Both the position numbers and the translations under genes were made by a program. DNA of 64,000 bases from Butyricimonas synergistica DSM 23225. GTDB taxonomy: Bacteria > Bacteroidota > Bacteroidia > Bacteroidales > Marinifilaceae. Below, piece after piece: positions 52,171 to 59,846 of this stretch. The stretch spans positions 1,455,340-1,519,339 of the forward strand of contig NZ_KB903359.1 in NCBI RefSeq assembly GCF_000379665.1, given 5' to 3'. Each line of letters opens with the position of its first letter. Position 1 is the stretch's first letter. The notes under the pieces were generated by a model. That model searched no databases. It worked only from the letters and a program-made list of their open reading frames with translations, and was not told the origin of the DNA.

Positions 52171-52893
52171 TCAGTCCACTGTTCCCGTCAAATCCCGGAT
52201 AACCACCGAGGCACAAAAACACCCGAACACGGGGGGCATATAAGAGATGGTGCCCACGTTCGATTTTTTGTTCTCGCTCTCGCTTAACACGACTGCCTCG
52301 GGATCGACCTCCTCGGGGGAAAACACCACCTTCACTCCCTTGTAGACGCCCAGCTTGTGCAACCTCTTGCGGAGCATACGGGCAAGGTTGCAATTATACG
52401 ATTTGGAAATATCCGCGATGCTTACCCGCGTCGGATCCATTTTGCCCCCGGCACCCATGCAGCTCACGATGCGATAGCCCTTTTGCAGGCTATGGTAAAT
52501 CAAAAAAATTTTGGGTGCCAGCGTATCGATGGCGTCAACCACGTAATCGTACTTCGCCATTTCCAAAATCTCGATCATCCGGTCGTCCTTGATAAAATCG
52601 TTTATCACGTGAAGCCGGATGTCCGGGTTGATGTCCCGGAAACGGGCAGCCATGACCTCCGCCTTTGCCTTCCCGATATTGCTGTCCAATGCGGGCAACT
52701 GGCGGTTCTTGTTCGTCACGTCCACGATATCCCCGTCAATAATCGTCATCTCTCCCACTCCCGCACGGCACAATTGCTCCGCGGCATACGCCCCAACACC
52801 GCCCAATCCTGCCACCAGCACGTGTGCATTCTTCAACATCTCCAATCGCTCTTTTCCCAAAAGCAATTCCGTTCTACTCAACCAATCCATCAT
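52171..52893 (-). CDS. tcdA: tRNA threonylcarbamoyladenosine dehydratase TcdA (ThiF/E1-like)
   Basis: 240 residues. ATP-dependent enzyme that cyclises t6A37 in ANN-reading tRNAs. Nucleotide-binding VLVAGLGGVGAYAAEQLCRAGVG near residues 25-47, DGDIVDVTNKNRQ, KAEVMAARFRDINPD, DYVVDAIDTLAPK, and the Cys-bearing SCMGAGGKMDPTR are all typical of TcdA/CsdL. The gene overlaps the stop of the TatD-family gene by 4 bases (ATGA). Confidence 0.9.
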   Translation of the reverse strand: MMDWLSRTELLLGKERLEMLKNAHVLVAGLGGVGAYAAEQLCRAGVGEMTIIDGDIVDVTNKNRQLPALDSNIGKAKAEVMAARFRDINPDIRLHVINDFIKDDRMIEILEMAKYDYVVDAIDTLAPKIFLIYHSLQKGYRIVSCMGAGGKMDPTRVSIADISKSYNCNLARMLRKRLHKLGVYKGVKVVFSPEEVDPEAVVLSESENKKSNVGTISYMPPVFGCFCASVVIRDLTGTVD

Positions 52894-53567
52894 TTTATCG
52901 CAAATACTTTTTTATAATTTTCCAACATCATTCGCTTCAACTCTTCCACATCAAGCCCCAGCACACCGGAAGCAGCCCGATAAATAACGCTGATCTCAAT
53001 TTCTTTGTCATCATTTTCCAGAAACAACCTGTCCGCGGGAACTTGCCGTATCAAATGAAAGGCATTCGATCGTGCATTCAAGAGTGCCGCCCCGACAGAA
53101 ACGTGAAAACCGTGACCCAATAACTGTTGCAATATCTGTTCATTGTTATTAAACCCGTGAATAATCCACGGAACCGTGGACTTCGTTTTTCCCCGGATGG
53201 CAATCAATTCCGAATACGCCTTCACGCAATGAATAATCAAAGGTTTCCGGTATCTTTCGGCAAGGGCAACCTGAGCCTCCAGAATCCTTCCCTGTTCCTC
53301 TATACTAAACGGAGAGCGACGGTCTAAACCGCACTCCCCGATAGCTATAACTTTATCTAATTGAATTGTATCCTCTATACACGCTAAAGCATCCTCGCCG
53401 ACTTGTTCCAACTTCATCGGGTGAATACCCACGGAATAAAACACTTCCAGACCTTCTTCCCGCTCCCGCTGATTCTCCTTGTCAATCCATGCATTTCCCT
53501 CTCCAACATCCTGGATATTGATTCCCTCACCGGTATGGTGCGTGTGTATATTCACGTACGGATTCAA
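52890..53567 (-). CDS. TatD-family metal-dependent hydrolase
   Basis: 225 residues, TIM-barrel deoxyribonuclease/hydrolase family. Metal-ligand motifs are NIHTHH at residues 6-11, GIHPMKLEQ, AIGECGLDRR (Glu), PLIIHCVKAYSE, IIHGFNN and LENDDKE. The start is a TTG (53567), since no ATG precedes the conserved N-terminus; a GTG three codons later is an alternative. It lies 9 bases after cyuA and is coupled to tcdA. Confidence 0.85.
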   Translation of the reverse strand: MNPYVNIHTHHTGEGINIQDVGEGNAWIDKENQREREEGLEVFYSVGIHPMKLEQVGEDALACIEDTIQLDKVIAIGECGLDRRSPFSIEEQGRILEAQVALAERYRKPLIIHCVKAYSELIAIRGKTKSTVPWIIHGFNNNEQILQQLLGHGFHVSVGAALLNARSNAFHLIRQVPADRLFLENDDKEIEISVIYRAASGVLGLDVEELKRMMLENYKKVFAIK

Positions 53568-53576
53568 ATCCTCGAA

Positions 53577-54863
53577 TTATTTCGTTTCCTTGTTACACAT
53601 GATATTCAAGATCGTCTTGTCCGTTTCTTCCATTCCCTTCGTACCGATCAGTCCCACGTTACGGATGGTCCGCTCGATATCCTCCTCCACGATCCCGTCA
53701 TTGTTGGTTTTGATGCCCCGCATAGACAACAAAGCAGCCTGCACGGCAGCAGACACGCCGGAATACACTTTCAAGGCACATCCTTGTTTCGCCCCGTCAC
53801 ACATCATTCCCGTCAGGTTGGAACACATCGTTTTGATCGCGTTGACCATATTTTCATACATACCGCCCATCAAGTAAGTGATAGCCGATGAAGCCCCCGT
53901 TCCGGCAATCAGGATACCGCAGAGAGCCGAAAGATGTCCCATGTAATGATGGATATGCACGGCGATCAAGTTACTCAACGCCAACGCGCGAGCCAATTGC
54001 TCGCGGGAAGCCCCGAACGTTTCGGCTGCCACCACCACGGGCAGGTACACCGTGATTCCCTGGTTACCGCTACCGGAATTGGTCATCACCGGTTTCGGGC
54101 AACCATCCATACGGGCATCGGAAGCAGCCGTCGCGCGAATCAACGTGCGGTTCAACAAATCGTCCTCCAATAATCCCTTGTCTATATTCTCTTTCAACGT
54201 CTTACCAATCTGCAAACCATACTCGGATTGTAACCCCTCGGCTGAAATGGCCTTGTTCATCTCGGCACCTTGCAGCACGAACTCGATATCCTTCACGTCC
54301 ACCTCGTGAACGAAATCCCAAATACGTTTCACGCTTAATTCCGGCACTTTATCTTCTTCTTTTGCCGTATCCAACTTGAATTCCCTCTTGAAAAGTTCCT
54401 CCCCGTTCTTCTCCACAAGAATAATATTCGTGTGCGCGTAGGCGATAATCACCTTCACCTTGTCATTTCCTTTCGTTGCCAACGCCTCGGCATACAACTT
54501 ATCCGGCGCATCCATTTTCAAGGAAACCGTAACATGACTCAACATATCTTTGGCACGTTGCAGGTTATCGCCCACGTTGACCTCCTTCAACACTTCCAGC
54601 CCGTACTCGGACTTCCCGCAAACAGCCCCCAGGGCGGCAGCGATAGGCAAGCCCACCATTCCGGTTCCGGGAATCCCAACACCCATACCATTCTTGTAAA
54701 TATTGCCACTAACCAGTACGTCCAAATGCTCAGGTACACCCCCTAATACTTCTTTACACTTAGCACAAGCCAGAGCACAAGCTACTGGCTCAGTACACCC
54801 CAAGGCGGGAACCGCCTCTTTCTTCAATATTTCAATGATTTGTTGATCTGTTACTTGATTCAT
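53577..54863 (-). CDS. L-cysteine desulfidase / serine dehydratase alpha-like family (UPF0597, CyuA-type)
   Basis: 428 residues. PALGCTEPVACALACA near residues 19-34 holds the Fe-S Cys of this family; later PGTGMVGLPIAAALG, TNSGSGNQGITVYLPVVVAAE, GILIAGTGASSAITYLMGG, and Cys-containing CSNLTGMMCDGAKQGCALK. Characterised relatives break L-cysteine down to pyruvate, ammonia and sulfide anaerobically. Substrate is inferred. It has its own promoter box at 54915-54908. Confidence 0.85.
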   Translation of the reverse strand: MNQVTDQQIIEILKKEAVPALGCTEPVACALACAKCKEVLGGVPEHLDVLVSGNIYKNGMGVGIPGTGMVGLPIAAALGAVCGKSEYGLEVLKEVNVGDNLQRAKDMLSHVTVSLKMDAPDKLYAEALATKGNDKVKVIIAYAHTNIILVEKNGEELFKREFKLDTAKEEDKVPELSVKRIWDFVHEVDVKDIEFVLQGAEMNKAISAEGLQSEYGLQIGKTLKENIDKGLLEDDLLNRTLIRATAASDARMDGCPKPVMTNSGSGNQGITVYLPVVVAAETFGASREQLARALALSNLIAVHIHHYMGHLSALCGILIAGTGASSAITYLMGGMYENMVNAIKTMCSNLTGMMCDGAKQGCALKVYSGVSAAVQAALLSMRGIKTNNDGIVEEDIERTIRNVGLIGTKGMEETDKTILNIMCNKETK

Positions 54864-54907
54864 CTTTTCCTATTTTATTCATGTAGAATGTTTCATATTC
54901 ACGGGTA

Positions 54908-54915
54908 CAAAAATA
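54908..54915 (-). promoter_or_regulatory. -7 box of the cysteine-desulfidase-family gene
   Basis: TATTTTTG on the minus strand, exact consensus, 45 bases before the ATG. No good -33 at 19-21 bases. Confidence 0.5.
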
Positions 54916-54958
54916 GTGTTATTTATCTATTTTTCTACCACAAAAAGACAATTTATAC

Positions 54959-54966
54959 TATCTTTG
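54959..54966 (+). promoter_or_regulatory. -7 box of the SPOR protein gene
   Basis: TATCTTTG, exact consensus, 37 bases before ATG 55004. -33 not clear. Confidence 0.55.
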
Positions 54967-55003
54967 TCGATTGAAGTCGAATTAGTTGTATCACGATAGA
55001 CAT

Positions 55004-55549
55004 ATGTTCATGAAATCAATACTTATTGTTATAATCCTATTTATCGCCAATCAAACCTGGGCACAGACAGACACCATCACCCCAGCAAAACCGGCTGTTG
55101 ACTTTTTGAAACAACTCACTCAAACCGATTCGGTCACGGGCGGGCAAGTCACCCTCCACGGGGACCCGAAGATTGAACAACTATTGAAACTGCAACTTTC
55201 GATCAACAAGAAGGAACAAGCCTTCCAAGGTTATCGCATCCAGATATTATCATCGAGTTCCTACAACGTGAACATCGACACGCTGAAAAGTTACACGCGA
55301 CGGTTCGAGGAAGAATTTCCGGATATCCGCGCTTACCTGCAATACACGGACCCCGATTTCAAAATCCGTGTCGGCAACTTCCGTACCCGTATCGAGGCAA
55401 TTCCCGCGTTAAAGCGTATCCGCAAGAAATACGCCGGGGCGTATCCCGTGAAGACCACGATCTACTTGCATGAATTGAATCCCGTACAGCAACAGGACAC
55501 GATACCTACCCTACCACCAATTCATTCAACTTCCTCTCTTCCTCGCTAA
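55004..55549 (+). CDS. SPOR-domain protein, exported
   Basis: 181 residues from ATG 55004 (ATG 55010 also fits). Signal peptide ending NQTWAQ. Residues ~70-155 form a SPOR domain (FQGYRIQILSSSSYNVNIDTLKSYTRRFEEEFPDIRAYLQYTDPDFKIRVGNFRTRIEAIPALKRIRKKY), which binds denuded septal peptidoglycan. Its last 44 bases overlap the convergent GSCFA gene, an unusually long tail-to-tail overlap. Confidence 0.85.
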   Translation: MFMKSILIVIILFIANQTWAQTDTITPAKPAVDFLKQLTQTDSVTGGQVTLHGDPKIEQLLKLQLSINKKEQAFQGYRIQILSSSSYNVNIDTLKSYTRRFEEEFPDIRAYLQYTDPDFKIRVGNFRTRIEAIPALKRIRKKYAGAYPVKTTIYLHELNPVQQQDTIPTLPPIHSTSSLPR

Positions 55550-56492
55550 AATCAATAGACGGGAAAGAGCGGGATATGGCGGCAATCTCCGTCAGCAAAT
55601 TCTTCACCAATCGCTGGTAATCACTGGAATGAGGATCAAAAGGACGATGCCCGACCGCCTTGTTTATCCGTCCGATCCGGTTCATCAATCCCAGCACCTC
55701 GGGACTGATAAAACTATAAAGAAAACGTTCCCACATGTAATCAATCGTGAGGCTCGACATATGCAGCATATCATCCGCATAGAAACGGTAATCCCGCAAC
55801 TCGTCCAACACGATCTCGTAAGCCGGGAAATAATACACGCCCCCCAACTTCTCCCGCAGCCGGTCGATCGCCAACAACAAAGTCGCCTTACTCAACTGGT
55901 TCCCGTGCGCACCATCCTTCCAATGCCGGATAGGGCTTACCGTGAACAACACCCGGATTCCGGGATTCACTTCTCGCAAGCGCCCGATCAACCCGGTGTA
56001 CTCGTCCACGATCTCATCCACGCTCAAACGATAACGCTCGAACTCCTGCGAGGGGATTTTATGGCAATTCGACACCACCACGCCTTTCCCCGTGTGCCGG
56101 TACACCCACGCCGTTCCCCACGTGATTACCAGCAAATCCAAGGAACGAATTTCCCTCGTGGCACGTTCCAACCTCCGGTTAATCTTATCCAAACACTCCC
56201 CCGCGTCCGTCGACGAGAAAGAACCATGGTGATACAGGCTCACCCATTTATCCCCGACCTGTATCAAGTCCTCCTGTTTAAACTCCTTTCCTTCCACGAT
56301 CAAGCGCAACACGTTAGCCACCGAACGGGGATTATACACGATCCCGCAAGGATTCACATCGACGCCGAACTTGTAATATGAAAACTTACCACCCATATTC
56401 TCCGCGAAACATGATCCCAACATCATCAGTTTGGAATTATAATCGATCATGAAATCGGGAGTATCAATATTAACCTTCGTCTGCAAATTCAT
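55506..56492 (-). CDS. GSCFA-domain protein
   Basis: 328 residues, cytosolic. It contains the name-giving motif as LGSCFAENMG near residues 25-34, plus NPCGIVYNPRSVANVL, ITWGTAWVY and TVSPIRHWKDGAHGNQLSKATLL, all typical of GSCFA (SGNH-hydrolase-like) proteins of Bacteroidota. Substrate unknown. Confidence 0.88.
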   Translation of the reverse strand: MNLQTKVNIDTPDFMIDYNSKLMMLGSCFAENMGGKFSYYKFGVDVNPCGIVYNPRSVANVLRLIVEGKEFKQEDLIQVGDKWVSLYHHGSFSSTDAGECLDKINRRLERATREIRSLDLLVITWGTAWVYRHTGKGVVVSNCHKIPSQEFERYRLSVDEIVDEYTGLIGRLREVNPGIRVLFTVSPIRHWKDGAHGNQLSKATLLLAIDRLREKLGGVYYFPAYEIVLDELRDYRFYADDMLHMSSLTIDYMWERFLYSFISPEVLGLMNRIGRINKAVGHRPFDPHSSDYQRLVKNLLTEIAAISRSFPSIDFSEEERKLNELVVG

Positions 56493-56568
56493 ATCTAATC
56501 TTATTATAAATAATCTCTCCTTCTCTACAAAGTTACATTTTTTACGCTGATTTTCTCCATCATTTTTA

Positions 56569-56576
56569 TACTTTTG
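56569..56576 (+). promoter_or_regulatory. mntP -7 box
   Basis: TACTTTTG, exact consensus, 15 bases before ATG 56592. The leader is too short for a manganese riboswitch. Confidence 0.6.
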
Positions 56577-56591
56577 TCAAAAATTTCACGC

Positions 56592-57146
56592 ATGGGTATT
56601 ATCTCCGTCTTAATGATCGCCATAGGGTTGGCAATGGATAGCCTCGCGGTAAGCATCAGCGGGGGAATCGTCATGCAACCTTTCCGCATGAACCAGTCTT
56701 TGCGCCTGGCACTTACCATGGGAATATTTCAAGGAGGAATGACCCTGCTCGGTTGGTTACTCGGGGTCAGCTTCAGCTCGTACATCACCGCTTTCGACCA
56801 CTGGATCGCGTTTATCCTGCTCGGCTTTCTCGGGGGCAAAATGATTTACGAGTCCTTCGAGGAGGAAGAAACCACCATCTCGTCCTTTTCCAACAAGACC
56901 CTCATCACGCTTGGCATCGCCACCAGCATCGATGCCTTGGCTGTCGGGGTCAGCATGGCATTCCTGAAAACAAGCATTTATTTCCCGGCATTCATGATAG
57001 GCTTCGTGACCTTCACGCTCTCCCTGCTCGGGGTGATCTGCGGTTATCGTTTCGGCAAAATCAAAGGCATCAACGTCGAACTCTTTGGCGGCATCATCCT
57101 CATTGCCATCGGGATAAAAATACTTGTCGAACATCTCATGGAATAA
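56592..57146 (+). CDS. mntP: Manganese efflux pump MntP
   Basis: 184 residues from ATG 56592. Six membrane segments in two homologous halves; each half carries its metal-site motif, GLAMDSLAVSISGG near residues 12-25 and SIDALAVGVSMAF near 109-121. This pattern is diagnostic of MntP (DUF204), which exports Mn2+. The TTG six codons upstream lies on the promoter and is not the start. Confidence 0.92.
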   Translation: MGIISVLMIAIGLAMDSLAVSISGGIVMQPFRMNQSLRLALTMGIFQGGMTLLGWLLGVSFSSYITAFDHWIAFILLGFLGGKMIYESFEEEETTISSFSNKTLITLGIATSIDALAVGVSMAFLKTSIYFPAFMIGFVTFTLSLLGVICGYRFGKIKGINVELFGGIILIAIGIKILVEHLME

Positions 57147-57169
57147 TTTTCAATTTTCAATTATATTCG

Positions 57170-57177
57170 TATCTTTG
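57170..57177 (+). promoter_or_regulatory. ssrA -7 box
   Basis: TATCTTTG, exact consensus, 15 bases before the mature tmRNA 5' end. Confidence 0.65.
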
Positions 57178-57192
57178 CATTTGCATAGCGAA

Positions 57193-57593
57193 GGGGCAGA
57201 CCTGGATTTGACAGCATGATGAATAGGTATGTAAGCATGTCGGGCGTAGTGAAGCCGGCCCGTTAATCCCGGACGCAAAATTTTAATTGGCGAAGAAAAT
57301 TACGCTCTTGCTGCCTAATCGAAGCATAGTAGATTGAGGCTTAATCTTCACTCAAGGTAGTGAAGACAGGACATCCCGCTGGCGGTCCCACCTTGTACCA
57401 ACCAGCATCCGGGGTGCAGGCAACACAAGGTTAGTCAACGTCCCGCTTCGTGACGTTGGCGAAAATTTAGAAGCTAAGGTATAGTTTGGGTGCTTTTTTC
57501 CGGGCTATATTCGAAAACCAATAAAAAGCTATGCATGTAGAAAGCATATTGATTCCGTGTTTGGACCAGGGTTCGATTCCCTGCTGCTCCACC
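57193..57593 (+). ncRNA. ssrA: Transfer-messenger RNA (tmRNA, ssrA)
   Basis: About 400 nt. The 5' end GGGGCAG pairs with CTGCTCC at the 3' end to form the acceptor stem, and a T-arm-like GGGTTCGATTCCC is next to it. The tag frame is at 57289-57318 and reads GEENYALAA followed by TAA; Bacteroides tags are typically GENNYALAA, so the organism differs by N to E at position 3. The 3' end is followed by CCC rather than an encoded CCA, so CCA is probably added. Rescues stalled ribosomes with SmpB; clpXP, encoded in this window, is a usual degrader of tagged proteins. Confidence 0.95.
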
Positions 57594-57601
57594 CCTTCAA
57601 G

Positions 57602-57631
57602 AAAAAACGACTGGTTGCCAGTCGTTTTTTT
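57602..57631 (+). terminator. ssrA terminator
   Basis: 8-bp core stem ACGACTGG-TTG-CCAGTCGT extended by A/T pairs, followed by a T-run, 9 bases past the tmRNA end. Confidence 0.88.
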
Positions 57632-57664
57632 AAACACCTATTTTTCCCTATGCACACCGCATCA

Positions 57665-58438
57665 TCAATAGACCTCGATACACCCGAACCCTTGGCTATT
57701 AATACGCCCTAACCCGGCATAATACGCCATCTTCAACAACTCGGGCACACCCGTGAGTTCCAGACGGCACATATATCCCTTCAATTGGGTAAACTGGGGG
57801 GTAAAATTCTTGATAGCGATAGTTTTCGCCTTAGGCTCGGACAACAACCTTACCCGCGTGGGTTGCCACTCGGGCGATGGCTCCACCTGGTAGAAGATAC
57901 GATATTTCTCCAGCAAATTATAATGAATCAATTCCTCGAACACCGGATCGGCAGGCGAAACATGACGGGAAGGGACATTCTCGCCCACCCGTTCATCCAG
58001 GAATATCGGCGACAAGGTCTTGAAACGCATCGCGTCCGAGAACTCGATCCCCGGAAGCCGGACAATGGAGTCGACAGAAAAAGCAACTTTCGAACGGCGA
58101 TCACCCAACGTAAAATGCCGATCCCGGAACAGTCCCATGACAAAAGGCTCGATCGCCTCGATCGGGTAGAAAGAAACTACCAGAGATACCTGCCGGCTTA
58201 ATATCTCCATCCGGTCGCCGATAATCTGATAACGGGATACCTGCAAATTAGAAAAGGTGAATAACTTGAATTGCTTCTTGTCCCTCGTGTAACCATGATC
58301 GTGTAACCAACTCCCGAAATCGGAGTTTCCCTCGTTCAGAACCCGGTAAATCCACGAGGACAATTCATACTGGTAATTCAGCGGAAGCACGGCTCCGCAC
58401 TCCTCTCTCTGCACGCTCAATATTAATTCAAATCTCAT
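57665..58438 (-). CDS. cas6: CRISPR-associated endoribonuclease Cas6 (orphan)
   Basis: 257 residues. RAMP-fold protein: N-terminal strand RFELILSVQREECGAVLPLNYQYELSSWIYRVLNE with a nearby His pair (46, 48) in WLHDHGY as possible catalytic residues, and the C-terminal Gly-rich loop GLGRINSQGFGCIEV of Cas6. The family cuts CRISPR repeat RNA into guides. No other cas gene or CRISPR array is in the window: the gene sits between ssrA and an MmcQ/YjbR gene. Confidence 0.85.
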   Translation of the reverse strand: MRFELILSVQREECGAVLPLNYQYELSSWIYRVLNEGNSDFGSWLHDHGYTRDKKQFKLFTFSNLQVSRYQIIGDRMEILSRQVSLVVSFYPIEAIEPFVMGLFRDRHFTLGDRRSKVAFSVDSIVRLPGIEFSDAMRFKTLSPIFLDERVGENVPSRHVSPADPVFEELIHYNLLEKYRIFYQVEPSPEWQPTRVRLLSEPKAKTIAIKNFTPQFTQLKGYMCRLELTGVPELLKMAYYAGLGRINSQGFGCIEVY

Positions 58439-58478
58439 CCGTTCAATTATTTACAATATATAGAAAAATAAATCTTCA

Positions 58479-58511
58479 CTTGTCCAAGATAGTCAAAAAT
58501 CTTTATCTTTG
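58479..58511 (+). promoter_or_regulatory. Promoter of the MmcQ/YjbR gene
   Basis: CTTG (58479-58482), 21-base spacer, TATCTTTG (58504-58511). One mismatch in the -33. Confidence 0.65.
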
Positions 58512-58523
58512 TTCTCGATCAAC

Positions 58524-58934
58524 ATGAAGAATATGAATATTGAAGAATTTAGAGAATTGTGTCTTTCTTTCCCGCACACGACGGAGGAATTCCCGTTTGA
58601 CGAAACGACATTAGTATTCAAGGTTTTCAACAAAATGTTCGCCTACGGTGACATCATGCCGTTTGAAACGATTGCCTTGAAGTGCGACCCGGACAAGGCT
58701 ATCGAATTGCGGGAAAAATACCCGGAGATCACCCCGGCTTACCATTCCAACAAGAAACACTGGAACGGGGTTTATATGCATGGCAACCTCTCTGACAAAT
58801 TTATAGAGGAACTCGTGGAGCACTCGTACAGGGAAGTTATCAAGAAATTATCCCGGAGTTTCGTGCAAAAGAACTTCCCCGAATTTTCTCTGACGGGGTC
58901 AAACAGGAAAGATTACACTGAAAATCACGACTAG
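58524..58934 (+). CDS. MmcQ/YjbR family protein
   Basis: 136 residues from ATG 58524 (ATG 58533 also possible). Small DNA-binding-like fold: FRELCLSFPHTTEEFPFDETTLVFKVFNKMFAYGDI, then IALKCDPDKAIELREKYPEITPAYHSNKKHWNGVYMHGNLSDKFIEELVEHSYREVIKKLS. This is the full MmcQ/YjbR (DUF419) pattern. Function in vivo is not established. Confidence 0.88.
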   Translation: MKNMNIEEFRELCLSFPHTTEEFPFDETTLVFKVFNKMFAYGDIMPFETIALKCDPDKAIELREKYPEITPAYHSNKKHWNGVYMHGNLSDKFIEELVEHSYREVIKKLSRSFVQKNFPEFSLTGSNRKDYTENHD

Positions 58935-59037
58935 CGTTGCAGGTTCACGGGAAGAACACGGAAAACGATAATCCCGAGGCAAATCAACTTTTAGACTACC
59001 TCGGGACTTTTATCGTAATTTTTCCATTCTCTACACT

Positions 59038-59370
59038 CTATTCCGTCTTCGGTTTCCGGATGTAATGAGGCATCTCGAAAGGAATCTCCAACGAGAATTC
59101 CACCAATCCCATGAACTCCCCGTTCTCGTACCAGGGCGTCTGGTAAATCAATTTCTTCACCCCACCTTTTTCAATCGTGTAGGCATTCGTGGCATGTTGC
59201 TCCATCAACTCGACTAATTTCGTGCGGGCTGGTTCGGGATGACAATCGAGCACGTTTTGCCCAACCAGATCACCATTATTTGTCTTCTGTGATTTATCGT
59301 TCATCTGAAGTATTTTACCTTCTTTATCACATACCGTGATTGCCACGTTCAATTCTTTCAAGTAATCCAT
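59038..59370 (-). CDS. Stand-alone PAS-domain protein
   Basis: 110 residues from ATG 59370; the frame extends upstream without family support. One PAS fold: DYLKELNVAITVCDKEGKILQMNDKS, GDLVGQNVLDCHPEPARTKLVELM, and KKLIYQTPWYENGEFMGLVEFSLEIP. Similar short PAS proteins in anaerobes carry the CHPEPA stretch and may sense a small ligand or redox state. No output domain is attached. Confidence 0.75.
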   Translation of the reverse strand: MDYLKELNVAITVCDKEGKILQMNDKSQKTNNGDLVGQNVLDCHPEPARTKLVELMEQHATNAYTIEKGGVKKLIYQTPWYENGEFMGLVEFSLEIPFEMPHYIRKPKTE

Positions 59371-59563
59371 AGCTGTTATTCTTTTAATTGATTCGGCAAA
59401 TCTACAACTTTTCACCGGTTTCGTCGCCTAAAAACACGGGTATTCTTATCTGGACAACTTTTTCGACCTAAAATATCCCAAAGCTATTCTCCTGACTATA
59501 ACGGACATCATCCGACACCCCGTATTTTATTTACATTTTGGGCATATTTTTTTGCCAAAATAT

Positions 59564-59594
59564 TTTGCAGATTCCCCGGAAGGCTCTATATTTG
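59564..59594 (+). promoter_or_regulatory. tRNA-Asn promoter
   Basis: TTTG (59564-59567), 19-base spacer, TATATTTG (59587-59594): exact consensus. Confidence 0.85.
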
Positions 59595-59613
59595 CACCAC
59601 GATTTGAGAAAAT

Positions 59614-59690
59614 TCCTTAGTAGCTCAGTTGGTTAGAGCGGCGGACTGTTAATCCGTAGGTCGTAGGTTCAAGTCCTACCTGAGGAGCCA
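59614..59690 (+). tRNA. tRNA-Asn (GTT)
   Basis: 77 nt including encoded CCA. Acceptor stem TCCTTAG / CTGAGGA, anticodon GTT at 59648-59650, T-loop GGTTCAAGTCC. Reads Asn codons. Confidence 0.96.
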
Positions 59691-59720
59691 AGCCTGTAAC
59701 AGAGTTACAGGCTTTTTTCT
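59691..59720 (+). terminator. tRNA-Asn terminator
   Basis: 10-bp stem AGCCTGTAAC / GTTACAGGCT with an AGA loop and a T-run, directly after the tRNA. Confidence 0.88.
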
Positions 59721-59790
59721 TTTCCCGCGATCCCATTCGTCGATAAAATCATCTCTTTTGTCGAGTCGCTTCCCCTAAACATCTAAATGA

Positions 59791-59822
59791 TTTGCGCTCC
59801 TTTACCAGATGATTTATGTTTG
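59791..59822 (+). promoter_or_regulatory. Efflux operon promoter
   Basis: TTTG (59791-59794), 20-base spacer, TATGTTTG (59815-59822): exact consensus, 24 bases before ATG 59847. Confidence 0.85.
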
Positions 59823-59846
59823 CATCAAACAAAACGAGTAAAGACT

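Noticed and set aside
56493-56591. yybP-ykoY manganese riboswitch before mntP
   Set aside because: The promoter box leaves a leader of about 10 bases and no aptamer-like sequence is visible.
56753-57211. Long frames overlapping mntP and entering ssrA
   Set aside because: Out-of-frame shadows of mntP; the region after 57193 is tmRNA.
57594-58523. CRISPR array near cas6
   Set aside because: Flanking gaps are short and contain no repeated 28-37 base unit.
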